Shown here piece by piece: positions 13,327 through 25,593 of a stretch of DNA of 64,000 nt. Each line of letters opens with the position of its first letter. Within the stretch, counting starts at the first letter, position 1. The notes below the pieces were generated by a model. That model ran no database searches, had not been told where the DNA came from, and was given only the letters and a program-made list of their open reading frames with translations. Made by a program: the position numbers and the translations under genes. The stretch is from Papaver somniferum (taxonomy: Eukaryota > Streptophyta > Magnoliopsida > Ranunculales > Papaveraceae): the NCBI RefSeq assembly GCF_003573695.1, contig NC_039362.1, forward strand, positions 200,127,215 to 200,191,214. The letters are read 5' to 3'.

Positions 13327-13667
13327 TGATAACTGCTTAATTTACATGTTTAGAATGTCAATTCCATACTTGTTTTAGCTGTAAATCTTGCACATTACTT
13401 GTTATTATGATTACTTTCTAGTTTATGTGTCATATCAGGTGAATCATCCAAAGAGGAGCTACGAAGTGCTTAAAGGAGCAAGGAATTGGAGTCTATTGAT
13501 GGAGAATGGCCAAGGATCAAATTCAACTCATTCAAATCTAAGAGTTTTAATATCATCTTGAAGACAACGAGAATACGAAAAGAACGCAAAAAGAATGTGG
13601 TCATTCCGACATCAGACAAAGAAGTGATGGGCAAAACAAAATTAAAAGATTTGAAGTTACAGAGAGA

Positions 13668-13860
13668 GGTTCAGCTAGTAACTTCATCAGCTCGAGTAAG
13701 CCGAACCTGAAGCTTAAAAATCAATATTTTCGATGAGTATACAGGAGGATGTTCGGCTTAAAAGTAATTTAATCAAGTGAGCCGAACCTGGTGATGGCCT
13801 GAAGTAAATTTCACTTGTCAGGTTCGTCCGGGAAAGGTCAGCAAGTTATGAGCCGAACCT
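13668..13860. repeat. Three TTCGGCT/AGCCGAA hairpins inside the LTR
   Basis: Arm pairs: 13668-13675 with 13699-13707; GTTCGGCTT 13751-13759 with AGCCGAACC 13780-13788; and a degenerate GGTTCGTCC 13821-13829 with AGCCGAACC 13851-13859. Arms are 8-9 bp and loops about 20-24 bp. The same arm consensus recurs in the MULEs at 18.6-28.7 kb and 44.3-45.6 kb. Confidence 0.8.
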
Positions 13861-13954
13861 GACAACTTCATGGAACATATTTGGACGCGAAATTGACTTG
13901 CAACTCAAGGAAACAGGGTCCCGCAAGGATTCTAAAGCCTAACTTTGAGAGTTC

Positions 13955-13962
13955 TATATAAG
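13955..13962 (+). promoter_or_regulatory. TATA box of the 13.3-14.8 kb LTR
   Basis: TATATAAG follows GAGAGTTC inside the LTR, the expected place and form for a retrotransposon promoter. Confidence 0.5.
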
Positions 13963-14833
13963 AAGACATTCAAAGCGTTAAGAAGAGATCTTATATAATA
14001 ATATACTTTTTTTTCTTCAAAAAATATTCTAGGGTTTACCCTTTTAGGGGAAACCGGGTAATTGTGTAATCATGAGAAATTAAATCTTTGTTGGTTGAGG
14101 ATGAATTCAATGTCTTAAGCGTGAAGCTTTATTAAATATATAAATCTTTTATTGGAGTTCTTATCATCATCGTTTATTTTCACTATTTTTAGGGTTTATG
14201 ATTGATTAATTAGATTGTTTGGAGTGCACGCTAGATTAATATTTTGATCATTCTATTGTTAGTAAAGGGTTAGGATAACCGTGTAATTTTTGAATAATCC
14301 TTGCACAAGTAGAGAACGTGTGACCTCGCAGAGGGATTCTGTGGAGCAATCGTGTGTGAAGAAAACACTAGTAAGTGGACCTTGCGCTAAGAGTCGAACT
14401 GCTAGGATCAACCTAAGTTCACATAACTTAAAGCTTCCGATTGGGTTACACCTTGAGTGCGCTACTACTTGGTGGTTCGGTTGGATGGAATCTCATATGC
14501 GGGCACTTCGGTATCCGGTTACATAAGGAACTTTGGGGATAACACTGCTCTAACTGCTTTCCTACGGTTTGTGATGTATGGTTCTAACGAGGATAAATAA
14601 GTATATTAATCTAGTTTTCGCTTGGTAATGGCGAAGGATTCCTTGATCATCTCTTTTTTTTTCTTTCTTATTATTTTATTTTATTTTCTTTATTCTTATA
14701 ACCCCTTTTTGCTAATATAAATAACCTATCAATTACACAGCTCTCTGTGGGAACGATCTCTTACTACCGCTATATTACCATTCAATTAGTGGGAAATATC
14801 TTGATTAATTTTTTGTACTTGCGACACGCATCA

Positions 14834-16205
14834 GTTACAGGCCATGTTCATATCAGTTAGACCCGAACCAAATGCATTACAAAAACCTAAAGATGAATCA
14901 AGGAGGTATAATACAACCACGTAGTACCATTCCAGCTGGGGGAACATGAGCATTACCATGATGATGGAAATAATAGACAATAGATCGTATCCAACACAGG
15001 AAACCCATACGACCGGAACTAGTTCCTTTCTTTGAAGATCATGAAGAGGTGGTTGAATTATCCCATCTGCAGCTGAAAAAAATCATACAATGTATAAGTC
15101 ATATTTACCTTCCTATATGGATGAGTAGGAATACGATCAATTTCTGTTTTACATGTATTTATCTCTTTAAGCTTAGTCTGAACAGTTAACACAGTGCAAA
15201 AAGAAGGAAGGAGAATTTGGATGCTAACTACGCAAACATCGACAACACTTCTCTGCACATACTTGGATAGAGGTAGAGATAATAGTTCTTGATTAATGAT
15301 ATTGTGGATACCTTTGAAGTACTCAAAATAACTCAAATAGTAATAAAGACGATCAAAGACTAAAATTTTCAATAAAAATATTTTGTTACGTTGGAAGAGA
15401 GGTTTACGGTCGGTTGTTAATCTGATAAAAGATTTAGTGGATCGGGAAAACAGGTACATCACTGATTATGCTTTTGTATATTCAATTTAAATTGTGTGGC
15501 AATATTACATTGTTCGTATGCCTATTGTTCTCTCATCTCAGAATGTTTTCAATACTTTCCTGACATGATATAGAAGTTTACAACTTGAATACTGTTTCTG
15601 TTGAGAAACTCTTAGACTTGATGAGTTATAGTCATAAGTATGAAAGTATTAATGGATAAGTCATGTGCAATCTAAGCTACTCGCAGAAATGCAACGACAC
15701 TCCTATACAAACTATCCTACATAATCTAAAGTGCTCTTTCCGTCGTGAGGAAGTGATTTCGTTCACAAAATTGGCCAACACCACAATTAAGTTTCTCACC
15801 AGTTATTGTCCAACATTAGTGAAAATTTGAGTGCAAATTACACCAAAGTGATGAAACTAGAAGTATTGAATTAGGTACAAAAATATTTAAATTTCAGAGA
15901 GCATGGAGTGTAGGTGGACTCCTCCAGCCGTGCATCAATCTTAGATAAGAAAAAAATTCTGATCGAATCCCAAGTATCATTGCTATCCAACTATCGGAAC
16001 CCTAATGCATCCATGTATGAGAATATTTATGTTCAGATATATCAATGAAGTACTTATGATGAATAGATACAATGTCCATTATAGTTTTAGGTTTGAACTT
16101 GACTACAAGTCTCAGATCAACCTGTAATGTGGTGCCCGATGTAAGTCTACCTTCAAACCTCGATTTTGGCCCGTAGCATGCCATTGATAAAGGACGCTTC
16201 CACCC
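14834..16205. other. No recognisable gene
   Basis: AT-rich sequence with only short ORFs that look like chance (the longest is 134 codons on the minus strand at 15058-15462, low complexity and without a family signature). No terminal repeats were found. Confidence 0.5.
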
Positions 16206-16620
16206 TTCAGAAACAAATTATGACGTAGACTCTCCCTCGTTAGGAAAATCTTAGGCGAGAACCCTCAGTGTGCAATTGAGGTCGCTAACCTAGGCCTTTG
16301 GCATATGTTTTCGCTAATACCAGAGTAAGGAGATACAGTCCTGCCCATGCTACCCTTGATGCTTCACATCTTGTACTACTCATCAACAACTCTATTAGAA
16401 AACCATTTACAGATTTGAGTATTTGTAGTGTTCACTTCGGATTGCATTTTATCTTATACCTGAATAAAAATTTGACGATTGAGCATGCCAAACATACTGG
16501 AATTGGTCATGGGATAAGATGGTACACTTCAATCTTCCAGCTACATTTGATTTCGTGCACAAACGAGACAATAAAATCGATCATGCTACACATTGTTTGG
16601 TGAGTTAGAACTTTAAACTA
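16206..16620. repeat. Dispersed repeat block, copy 1
   Basis: The segment from AACAAATTATGACGTAGACT to about 16300 recurs at 37034-37130. The part around 16385-16530 (AACTCTATTAGAAAACCATT, TTGACGATTGAGCATGCCA) recurs at 38484-38600. Origin is unknown; no coding signal is recognised. Confidence 0.6.
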
Positions 16621-16733
16621 AATCTATAAACAAATCCATTGCATCAGGGTCATCGTGGTTTACTGCCATGGGTATGATCTTGTAACATTTCGTCGACAGA
16701 TTCCAAAAGGTAAAATTCATGGCAACTGTTTCT

Positions 16734-17320
16734 GCTTGTAATACAACGTACAAAGCCATTACATGATGCAAGTACATCGGTTTATATGTCTCATAATGTT
16801 AGTATCCGGATATGGATAGGCACACCCCTTAGACCCATATCAGGCACATGCCCGGATATATTCATTTTCATATCCTCGGAGACTTGTCGCCAACAAAATA
16901 TTCATTTTCATATCCTCAGGTGAACTCGGATAAGTCTAGTCCCCCGCTAAAAAAAAGTACGATTCTAAAACCCTAATTTATGTGATCATTCTTTGATTTT
17001 GAATAAGATCATCTTAATCAATGGAGGATATTTGAAAACCCCTTTCTCTGTGCTCACATCTTACATCACAAAACCCTTCCTTTATTCGTCATATCAGGGT
17101 TTGATTTGTTTGTTCTTCTTCTTCATTTGTAAGGGAGGGTAGGGATCATGCTTAGGTATATTTAGCAGGAGGATCAAGCTGAATATTTGATAGGAATGGT
17201 TGATTGTTCATTCGTGGATTCTTGTTTTTGAATTGTCTAGTTTTTGTTCAAATTGGTTAATGGTGATGTGTTTTCTGAGAAATTTGGGAGTTAGAGAGAC
17301 GAGAAATTTGGGAATGCTTG
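16734..17320. repeat. Duplicated segment, copy 1
   Basis: From CTTGTAATACAACGTACAAA through the GATTCTAAAACCCTAATTT and TCATATCAGGGTTTGATTTG stretches this matches 28727 to about 30010, at visibly high but imperfect identity. Copy 2 carries an extra 704-bp element. No gene is recognised. Confidence 0.75.
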
Positions 17321-17339
17321 GCTATCCCTGAAAGCTAAA

Positions 17340-18640
17340 CCACCCATATATTTTGGTTTACAAATTAACCTTAAGCCAAGCAGTGGGATTAGATACCATG
17401 TTATTGTTATAACCCCAAAAGAACTTCCTCTCAATAGTAGTTAACTGGTGAACAAGATTGTTATGAAGCTAAAAGGTGCCCATCTGATAAACATGTACAG
17501 AGTTAAGCACATGTTTGATCATAGTGCCCCTACCTACTTGAGAAAGAGAAATACTTGATCATGAAGAAAATCTTTGTTCAAAATTTTCTTTAATGGACTT
17601 GAAAGATTCTTGCTTTGAGTGACCAAAAAAAAATTGAGAGCCTCAATACTTTTCCTTAAAGCTCATAATTTTAACACCAGTATAGCCACCTCAGGTTTAG
17701 TCTTCTTATAAAATGAAATGTAGATTTTTCAAAATTAATCAGATTTCCGATTGAGAGCTAAAGTTGTGAAGTAACACTAGCAAATTATTGACTGAAGAAA
17801 TATTTGCTTGAGTAAAGATCAAGCAATCATCTTGAAAAAACAAATGATTAATGGATGGATCTAAAACAGGCAGTTCAATACCTATTATGGAAATTTATGA
17901 TGAGCATTTGTGAGGTGCTTTGAGAAATATTCCATTGCTAAGATAAAGAGATAAGCTGAAAGAGGATCACCTTGTCTGATTCCTCTTGTAAGGGAGAATT
18001 CTTCACATGGTGAACCATTAAGCATGACTGGTAAAGAAGTATTGATGATGAACTGATAGATTAGATCACATAAATCATCAGAAATCCAAAATATTGAAGT
18101 ACCTTAAAAGCATTAGACATGTCTAGCTTTAATGTCGTCCAACCAGTTTGTCCATTTTTCTTCTTCATAGAATGGATGATTTCTTGAGCAATCACCGTGT
18201 TATCACTAATCAATCTCCTAAAACATAGGAAACTTGAAATAGTGAGATAATTCTCTCCGTAAGTGGGTTCATACTGTAAATCAGAACTTTAAAGATAATT
18301 TTATAAGAAGTGTTGCACAACCCAATAAGCCTGTAATCACTAATATTGATAGCTTTCTTCTTTAGAGAAATGTATATCTTGTTAATTTGCTTTAAGATAT
18401 GCTCAGTTTCAAATAAATTTTTCACCATCAAGCAGACATCTTCACCAACAATGCGTTGTCGATTTGTAGAAACCAACTTGAAATCCTTCTGGACTAGAAC
18501 CACTCCAATTCTCCGTGCTTTCAGTGTCATACGTATTTCTTCATTTGAAGGAATTCCTGTGAGCAAAGCATTATGTTCTTGGATGTTGTATGGACTTTCA
18601 TCTAGAACTGGATTAGTTGAAGTCCTGTAATTCATGGCAA
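17340..18640 (-). pseudogene. L1-type LINE reverse transcriptase remnant
   Basis: The minus strand from about 18640 down contains NISDYRLIGLCNTSYKIIFK, then RLISDNTVIAQEIIHSMKKK and GWTTLKLDMSNAF. These are RT motifs 1-4 of plant non-LTR retrotransposons (family ISDYRPISLCN..., RLI.DN...). Many stops follow below 18200. The catalytic YxDD region is not recognisable. It abuts the 10-kb MULE at 18648. Confidence 0.82.
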
Positions 18641-18647
18641 CTACCAA

Positions 18648-18690
18648 GAACCCTCATTTGGGGCATACATGATAATTTTGGGGCATACAG
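18648..18690 (+). repeat. Left TIR of the 10-kb MULE
   Basis: Two GGGGCATACA words at 18660-18669 and 18679-18688 are separated by GATAATTTT-type sequence. The inverse occurs at 28684-28726. The related copy at 44308 begins GAACCCTGATTTTGGGCATA. Confidence 0.8.
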
Positions 18691-19314
18691 ACTTATGATT
18701 CTATCCAATGCAAACTGCTAAGGGGTGTCCTAGTGATGCTAAAGTTATTGTAATACCCTTACATAGTTTAAATTACACTACTACCCTTCTACTTAATTAA
18801 ATTCTAATCATAAAACTTTCCTACTAATTAACCCATCCCCTAATTAACTACTCTCCAACCAATTAACCGTTACCCACTAATTAACTCCCTCAATAATCCA
18901 CTAAATCGTTACTTTAAAAAAAAAAATTAAAGTTTTGAAAACCAAAAACACTTCTCTCTCCCTCTTCTTCTCATCTTCTTCTCCAAAATTTCTGAAAATT
19001 CTTAAAATTTCTTTGTTCGATTAAGTTCTCGATTAAACACATACATCGCACCTCGTGTTAAGCGATGCCCTAGAAATACGGTGTTGAATCCTGTTGTTGC
19101 TTCTGTAGCATCTCAATCTAGGGTTTTTGGAAAAGATTGAGATAAAGAGGATAGTGGATCGATTGGTGCCGGAGAGGGAGAAATAGAGGCTGATTCTTTA
19201 AAATTGCACATAGAATGGTATTTCCCACAAACCCATTGGTTGTTTTTGCGTATTTCGTTGATTTATGATATGTAATCGATGATTCTTCTAGGTTTTTGTT
19301 AGTTTCAAAGTAGT

Positions 19315-19613
19315 GTCCGGCTGAAATTTAGCAACCGAACTTTTTTTTTTATACAGACGAAGAACAGTTCGGCTGGAAGCTTGTTATATTTTGAATATTG
19401 TATGAGCCGAACCACTGAGTTCGACTCAAAAATATTTGTATGATAATCATCCGAACTTGAATACCATTATTTAATAACCGATATAATACTGTTGGGTGCA
19501 TTGTTCGGCTCAATTTGATAAATATCGAATGTGCCGAACTTTTGTGTGACCATGGCTAACATTGTTGGGCACCTTGTTTGGCTCATATTGATAAATATCG
19601 TATGTGCCGAACT
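19315..19613. repeat. Hairpin cluster 5' of PMD gene A
   Basis: Five inverted repeats: 19315-19340 (degenerate), GTTCGGCT 19367-19374 with AGCCGAAC 19405-19412, about 19419-19456 (degenerate), GTTCGGCT 19503-19510 with GCCGAACT 19533-19540, and GTTTGGCT 19575-19582 with GCCGAACT 19606-19613. The last two share a loop (TGATAAATATCG), suggesting local duplication. Confidence 0.85.
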
Positions 19614-19780
19614 TTACACTGTGTATGGCCAATAACTTCCTATAAACTTGTCCACTTATAGGTGAGTTATCACATTGTGTAGTAGAATCATATTTATTTA
19701 ATTTGGAAAACTAATTAAGGTTTTTCATCTGTTTTAGCACCCATCCGGGAAAATTCAAATCCAATCTTAAAAGGAGAACA

Positions 19781-22037
19781 ATGGAAGTGACTCCTTCTAA
19801 CTAAAAAACTCTCAAACCTCGAGGTGGTGGCACAAAGAACTTACATGCAAGGAAAAGGGGAATTGACACGACTTTCTATTTGCTTGTAGAACACGAGGAT
19901 GACAATGATGAAGATATTGGTGAGGAAGGTCAAGAAGAAGAAGAACTAGAACAATAACAAGAACAAGAGAAAGTTGTTACATCAAGGGAGACAGGTAAGC
20001 ACATTCCTCATCCGGATAATGTGATACGTCCTCGCAGGGATGGTTTGCCCCATGGTCTCCGGAAGATGGTGGAAGAGTGTTGATTGGCTACAAGGAGTCA
20101 TGAGCGAAGAGAATTTACGAGACTCCAGATCACAGGGATGCAATCTGCGTACTTATACACCAAAGCGCCACACATTGGGATATTTTCAAAGAGGATCCTG
20201 AGGTGGTGGCTTTAGTACAAGGCTCTGGTTTATGGCCTGCTATTTTATATGCACAAGAGAAATTTGATGCAGTTACAAACTCAGCCTTTTGTGAGAGATT
20301 TTGTCCGGAGACTTACACATTTCATCTCCCCTTTGGTGAGATGTCAATCACCCCTGATGATGCACAGAAGATTAGTGGTATTAGAATGAATGGGGAAAAT
20401 GTGAACTCAACAGTTTATGAAACGACTTGGGATGAGTTGTATGTACTGGCTGAGGAAACTCTTGGTTGGCCAAAAGACAAGACAAAATTGGAGTTTGCCT
20501 GCGCTGCTAAAGAGGTGAAGTTTGTGGATTCTAGCAGAAAGAAGTTGAAGAAAATAAAGTTCACCGCTTTGAAAAATATTTTGGAGACAGAAAAGAGAAA
20601 ATTTCAAACGGAGACTTGGTTATGGACGAGGTCACTGCTAGAGCGCATTGCTACCGCCTATTTGTTGTATAATTTAGGAAGTGTTATATTTCCCGATAAC
20701 AGTGAAAACAAGTGTAATGCTCAATACCTTCAATTGTTAAGGGATTTGAAAAGCTGCCACAAGTACTCTTAGGGAACCGCGACCCTTTCTTTCCTATTCG
20801 AGCAACTTGGAACTGCCTCAAGGTTAACAAGTAGAAACATTGGAGGTTATTTCACAATGCTTTAGGCAAGTTTACACATTGTAGTTCCATTTTCAAGACA
20901 AAACTCGGCTTAAAATTATCGTTTTTGTTTATGCTGAACCTGTTGGGTTCGGCTTTAACTGTGTTTTGAACATAAGCCGAACTTGCTTCTGTTTCCCAAA
21001 GTTGACAACCTCCATGAACCAATTTTATTGATCCTAATAAATAATTTTTGAGATTTTTTTTAATATTGTTCTTGCAGGTATGGATATATGACCATTTCCG
21101 GAAATTGAATTTTGCCAAGGAAGATGACAAGTGGGTAGATACATTCCCTACCTCGGCCAAATGGAATTTCAAGGAAAATAAGAAGAGGAATAAAAAGGAA
21201 ATCTTGAAAGCTTTGAGAGAAAATTTAGACTCTTTGACTGCTGAACAAGTTGTATTTCAACCATACAAAAAGGATGAAGAAGATGATGAAGTTGTTGAGG
21301 ATGACGATATGTCATTGGGGATGTACTATGGGCCGTTGTTTTATCCCAAAGGCTTTACATTGTTTGATCCCCGTCGAGTACTCCGTCAATATGGATTTAT
21401 CCAAACGATTCTGGTGCTAGAGGAATCAAAGTTCAAATTTTTGCCCAAGGGTTCAAAGGGAACAAAGAGTACAGAAAGTTCATGGAATGCCGAATATGAT
21501 CCCGATCCTACCACTGCTTGTTGGGATAAATTGGAAGAAAAATTATTAAGTTGGGTTGACTTAGAAGAGTTGCGTGAAGATCCTTGTGAAGTTGACCCGG
21601 CTTATATAGATTGGTATAACCAAATTTCACATCCCTTAATCATTAATAGGGAAAGTCAAGCTTTGGTAGATGGTAAGAGGGGAAAGCGAACACAAAAGGA
21701 AGTGGAGCCGAAGACGGGGAAGAACACAAAGGGCATGGTTGAAGATGTTTCGAAGTCTTGACGAACTATGGTATATTGAGTGCATACTTTTAAAGTTTTT
21801 TTCAATATTTTTGTATGTTGTTGCTTATATGTTGTAACTAAATTTTATTAGGTGGCTGGGGGTAACGACGTGTTGAAGACTATGAAGAAGAAAATTGGTT
21901 GCAATGTGGAGATGACGGTGGAAGAGCAAGAATATATGTACAACCGTTGGGATGGAGTAATCAACAAAGGTGAAGGTGCGAGTGGAAGTGGTGGCAAAAA
22001 AGGTCGTGCTGGTGGAAGACGAGGTCGTGCTCAATAG
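19781..22037 (+). pseudogene. Plant mobile domain (PMD) protein gene A, decayed
   Basis: PMD (aminotransferase-like, PF10536) proteins are plant-specific. Some act in silencing (MAIN/MAIL) and many reside in transposons. The signature FCPETYTFHLPFGEMSITPD lies at about 20305-20364. Exon 1 runs to about 20870, exon 2 about 21078-21770 (VWIYDHF..., PRRVLRQYGFIQT), and exon 3 about 21852-22037, ending in the basic tail GKKGRAGGRRGRAQ. Against tandem copy B it has an early TAA (19802-19804), a second TAA near 19956, a frameshift near 20060, TAG in place of the Trp of WGTTSL (20770-20772), a stop at the exon 1/2 junction and TGA near 21759. The first intron starts GCAAGT and holds two hairpins. 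It was probably one of the original passenger genes of this MULE. Confidence 0.82.
20904..20983. repeat. Two hairpins in intron 1 of PMD gene A
   Basis: ACTCGGCTTAAAA pairs weakly with GCTGAACC (20904-20941). GGTTCGGCT 20946-20954 pairs with AGCCGAACT 20975-20983. Confidence 0.85.
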
Positions 22038-22255
22038 ATGATTATGTTCAAATTGAAGTACACTAGGTTTTTATGGTTTGGTTTTTAAGTATTGTTTGAG
22101 TTTAGCACAATTTTATTTACTTGAAGAAAACAATGTTATGTGTTTGGTTTTCGGTACAATGTTTCGATGTTTAACTACAATGTTATGCTTTTATGTTTAA
22201 GTGAAATGTTATGTTTTGATTGCACTGCACTGCGATTCGTAAGTTACAGTATAAA

Positions 22256-22510
22256 GTTCGGCTTATAAATATGTAATACGTATTAGACGAACCTTTTTTT
22301 GACATTCCTCAATTTTCTAAGTAAAAAGCTCGGCTTATAAGTGTATAACGTGTATCAGCCGAACTAATTTGGTGACATTCGACTGTTCTCTTAGTAATAA
22401 GTTCGGCACTTAGTTCCATCTTAGTTTAGAGCTGAACAAAATTGTTGGCACTCGATAATTACCCAAGGAATCCTGTTTGGCTTAAACTGAGATTTTATAA
22501 AGAGCCGAAC
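22256..22510. repeat. Four hairpins between PMD genes A and B
   Basis: GTTCGGCTTATAAA with AGACGAACC (22256-22293), CTCGGCTTATAA with CAGCCGAAC (22328-22364), GTTCGGCA with GAGCTGAAC (22399-22437), and GTTTGGCTT with AGAGCCGAAC (about 22474-22510). Spacing is about 70 bp. Confidence 0.85.
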
Positions 22511-23012
22511 TATTTGCAAAGTATTAGAATATTCTAGAATCTTGTAAATTACTATACTACCATTAAGTTGATATCAAAGCAAATATTCTCTTTTGGGTCA
22601 AAGCATAAGGAACATCAAAAGAACCTCTTCGGTTCTTCTCCTCTTCTCTATTCAAACCAAGTCGGAGAAAAACGGTTAAAATCATATTTCATCGTCGAAA
22701 TTGATCGTTGATTCATAAAAATTTGATCGTCGATTAAACACAACTATAAAATGGCTCGTGTAAAACAAAAAGCAATTGGTAGGCGGTCCAAATCTTCTTC
22801 TAATCCGTCAATTGAAGACCAACAACCGTTAGAAGGAGTTCAAACTGAAATTGACAAAGAAGTTTAATCAAGTGAAGAAGAAACCCCGGAAATGAGGATT
22901 AGAAGGTATTTTATACAAACCCAACCATTTAATTTGTTGATTAATGCATTTTATTGTATTGTTAGATTAGGTTTAATTGAAAAAACCTAGGGTTTTTCGG
23001 AACACAGAGAAA

Positions 23013-23051
23013 GGTTCGGCTTATAGGATGTAATTTATTAGCTGCCGAACC
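23013..23051. repeat. Hairpin in intron 1 of PMD gene B
   Basis: GGTTCGGC 23013-23020 pairs exactly with GCCGAACC 23044-23051. The loop is 23 nt. Confidence 0.85.
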
Positions 23052-24205
23052 TTTAATTGAAAAATCGTTTGGCTGGGTTTAAGGATATGTTGTGTATTAT
23101 GTAGAATTATACTTATTTATGTTTTTGTACCATATATAGGAACCAAAATGGTAAAATGAAAAACCGGGAAGACCAACCAGATGTGGAAGAACAACCTGAA
23201 GTGGAAGAACAACAACAAACCAGAGAAGCAAGATGCTACACCTCGTGTTGTTGGGTTTCACATTCCTGATGATGATGTAATAGATGCACGAGAGGATGGT
23301 TTACCACAAGGTCTTCCAGCCGACGGAGGAAAAGTGTTGATTGGTTACAGAGAATCTTGTCCTAAGGGGATATAAGAGACTCCTTACCATTGTCGTGCAG
23401 TCAGAGTTTTGAGACATCAAAGGGATGCACATAGGGATTTGTTTAAAGAGGTACCTGAGGTGATTGCTATATTGCAAGCCTCTGGTTTATGGCTTGCCGT
23501 TAGATATGGTCATCAGGAATGTGATAGAGTGACGTCCTCCGCCTTTACCGAAAGATTTGCTCCTGAGACTTACACATTCCATCTCCCCTTTGGTGAGATG
23601 ACAATCACTCCTGACGACGCGAATAAGATTACGGGCCTTAGTGTCACCGGTGAAAGCGTGGATGCAGTGTTTTATAATATGAGTTGGGATGAGTTGTATA
23701 AGTTGGCGGAGGAAACTCTAGGTTGGCCAAGATCAATAACCGAAGTAGAGTTTTGCTGTTCTGTGAGAGATGTCACTTCTATCCATGATAATAAAGGTGC
23801 ACCCAACAAGAAAACAAGAAGTTCAAGTTGTTGAGGTTGAAAAACTATTTTTCGGATACAACAGAGAGGGTTAAAGATGGAAAGTTGGTGATGACTGAGG
23901 AGTTAGTGAAGCAAACTGCAACAGCATATATGTTGTACACTCTTGGAAAAGATATCTTTCCACACCTTTATGGGAACAAGGTGAGTGCTCAATATCTCCA
24001 ATTTTTCAAGGATGTTGACTCCGTTAACATTTATGCTTGGGGGACAACGTCACTTGCTTACCTACTCAATCAACTCGCACAAGCATCTAGGTTGGCAACT
24101 CCAAACATTGGAGGAAACTTCACTATGCTTCATGTAATTATCTTCATTAAATTTGAATTTTTTGTTAATTTTTTTTTAAACAAAATATTGGTAGTTCAGT
24201 GTCAA

Positions 24206-24294
24206 GTTCGGCTCAAAAGTAAACCTACAATACAAGCCGATCCTTGTACTGTGAAGGTTCGGCGGATACTTTATTTTTACTTTTGCGCCGAACC
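24206..24294. repeat. Two hairpins in intron 2 of PMD gene B
   Basis: GTTCGGCTC 24206-24214 pairs with AGCCGATCC (24234-24242). GGTTCGGCG 24256-24264 pairs with CGCCGAACC 24286-24294. In the second pair both arms carry the compensating G/C change at the loop-proximal base. Confidence 0.85.
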
Positions 24295-25593
24295 CTTATA
24301 GTTTAGAGGAAAACCAAGCATATTTTTTTTTGTGAATATTCCCATAATTCTTGATTAACAATAGGAATTCAGTTTCTTTGTTGGAGGATATTTTGAGCAT
24401 TCTTGCATTATTTATGTAGGTGTGGGTGTATGACCATTTTCCGAAATTGAAATTGGCCAAAGTAAATGAAATTTGGGTTAATACAATGCCAAAAACTGAT
24501 CGATATGAGTATGAGGAAACCAAGAAAAGAAATAAGAAACAAGAGTTTATTGACTTGAGAGAGAAGTTAGACTCTTTGGATGGGAGTGACGTCGTATTTG
24601 ACCCATATTTGACAGATGTTCAAGAAGATTATGTTGTTCAAGATAATCATGTGCCGATAGGTATGTACTACAGACCTTTATTTTATCCTGGTGGTTTTGT
24701 AATATATGATCCTCGTCGAGTACTACGTCAATTAGGATCTATCCAAACGCTCCCAGTGGTTAACGATAAGTTCAAGTTGTTGGCATTGGGTTCCAATGGA
24801 ACCAAAAGCACCACCTCTTCGTGGTGCCCCAAATATGATCCAGAACCAACCTTAGATTACTGTAGAAGGTTGGAAGCCAACAAATTAAATATGAATCACT
24901 TACAAATTTTGGGTGATGGTCCTCCTCAAGTTGAGTCGGGCTACATGGATTGGCATAATGAAATTTCACATCCCCTTATTATTAATAGAGAAAGCCAAGT
25001 TGTAGCTGACAGGGAGAAGGCAAAGGTTGCCAAAAAGAAGTCCAAGGCCGTGGACATTCAAAAGGCGTATAAAACAATGGTAAGCGATGTCTTCAATTAT
25101 TACTTTTTTAATTATTAATTCTTAAATATTTAATTTCTTCGACATAACATATGGAACCAGGTTGCGGCGGGTAAGGAGTTGTTAAGAAATTTGAAGAAAA
25201 GAATTTCTTGCAAAACTAAGATGACAGTGGAGGAGCAAGAGGATTGGTACAACCAGTGGGATGCAGTCATAAACAAAGGAAAAGAATCGAATAGACCAGA
25301 AAAAAAAGCCGACGAGCAAGAGGCCACGACAAGAAGGTGAAGGCTCAAGTCGAGCTGCTAGGGGCGGGCCAACTGGTGAAGAGGACGAGAATGTACGTCC
25401 TAAAGGGAAAAGAGGTCGTGGTCAGTGAACTATATGTTTGGATGTGTAAACTTCCTTGAATGACTGGATTTATTTCTTTCTTAAGTACACTTTCTTTGTT
25501 ATGAGTCGTGAAGTACACTTAGTTTGTTATGTTTTGTTAAATACAGTTGTTCGGTTAAGTACCTTGAATAATATGTTTTAATGTATTTTTCAA

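Larger units (their letters stand above)
13327..14833 (+). repeat. Gypsy-type 3' (or solo) LTR, about 1.5 kb
   Basis: It starts TGATAACTGCTTAATTTACA directly after the purine-rich tract and ends GCGACACGCATCA, giving TG...CA termini. A TATATAA promoter motif lies at 13955. There is only one copy in the window, so no LTR pair or TSD can be checked. It contains three TTCGGCT-type hairpins (13668-13860). Confidence 0.65.
22751..25428 (+). pseudogene. PMD protein gene B, decayed
   Basis: This is the tandem paralogue of gene A with clearer exons. Exon 1 is 22751 to about 22909 (MARVKQKAIGRRSKSSSNPS). Exon 2 is about 23141-24134, with APETYTFHLPFGEMTITPDD. Exon 3 is 24420-25079 (VWVYDHFPKLKL, DPRRVLRQLGSIQTLP). 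Exon 4 is 25161-25428, ending in a basic GKRGRGQ tail. Lesions: TAA in exon 1 (KEV*SSEE), TAA at 23373-23375, a frameshift near 23815, and a frameshift in the A-run near 25300 that gives an early TGA at 25338-25340. Introns 1 and 2 each hold TTCGGC-type hairpins. No Cys/His or DDE catalytic motif is present. The role in the transposon is unknown, possibly an accessory DNA- or chromatin-directed function. Confidence 0.82.

Noticed and set aside
15058..15462. 134-codon minus-strand ORF
   Set aside because: Low-complexity composition, no family motif, no splice or start context; likely chance.
16298..16603. 101-codon plus-strand ORF
   Set aside because: It lies in a dispersed non-coding repeat and is not kept open in the partial copies at 37.0 and 38.5 kb.
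18210..18647. Treating the 145-codon ORF as a host gene
   Set aside because: Its NISDYRLIGLCN motif identifies it as LINE RT, and stops follow immediately downstream.
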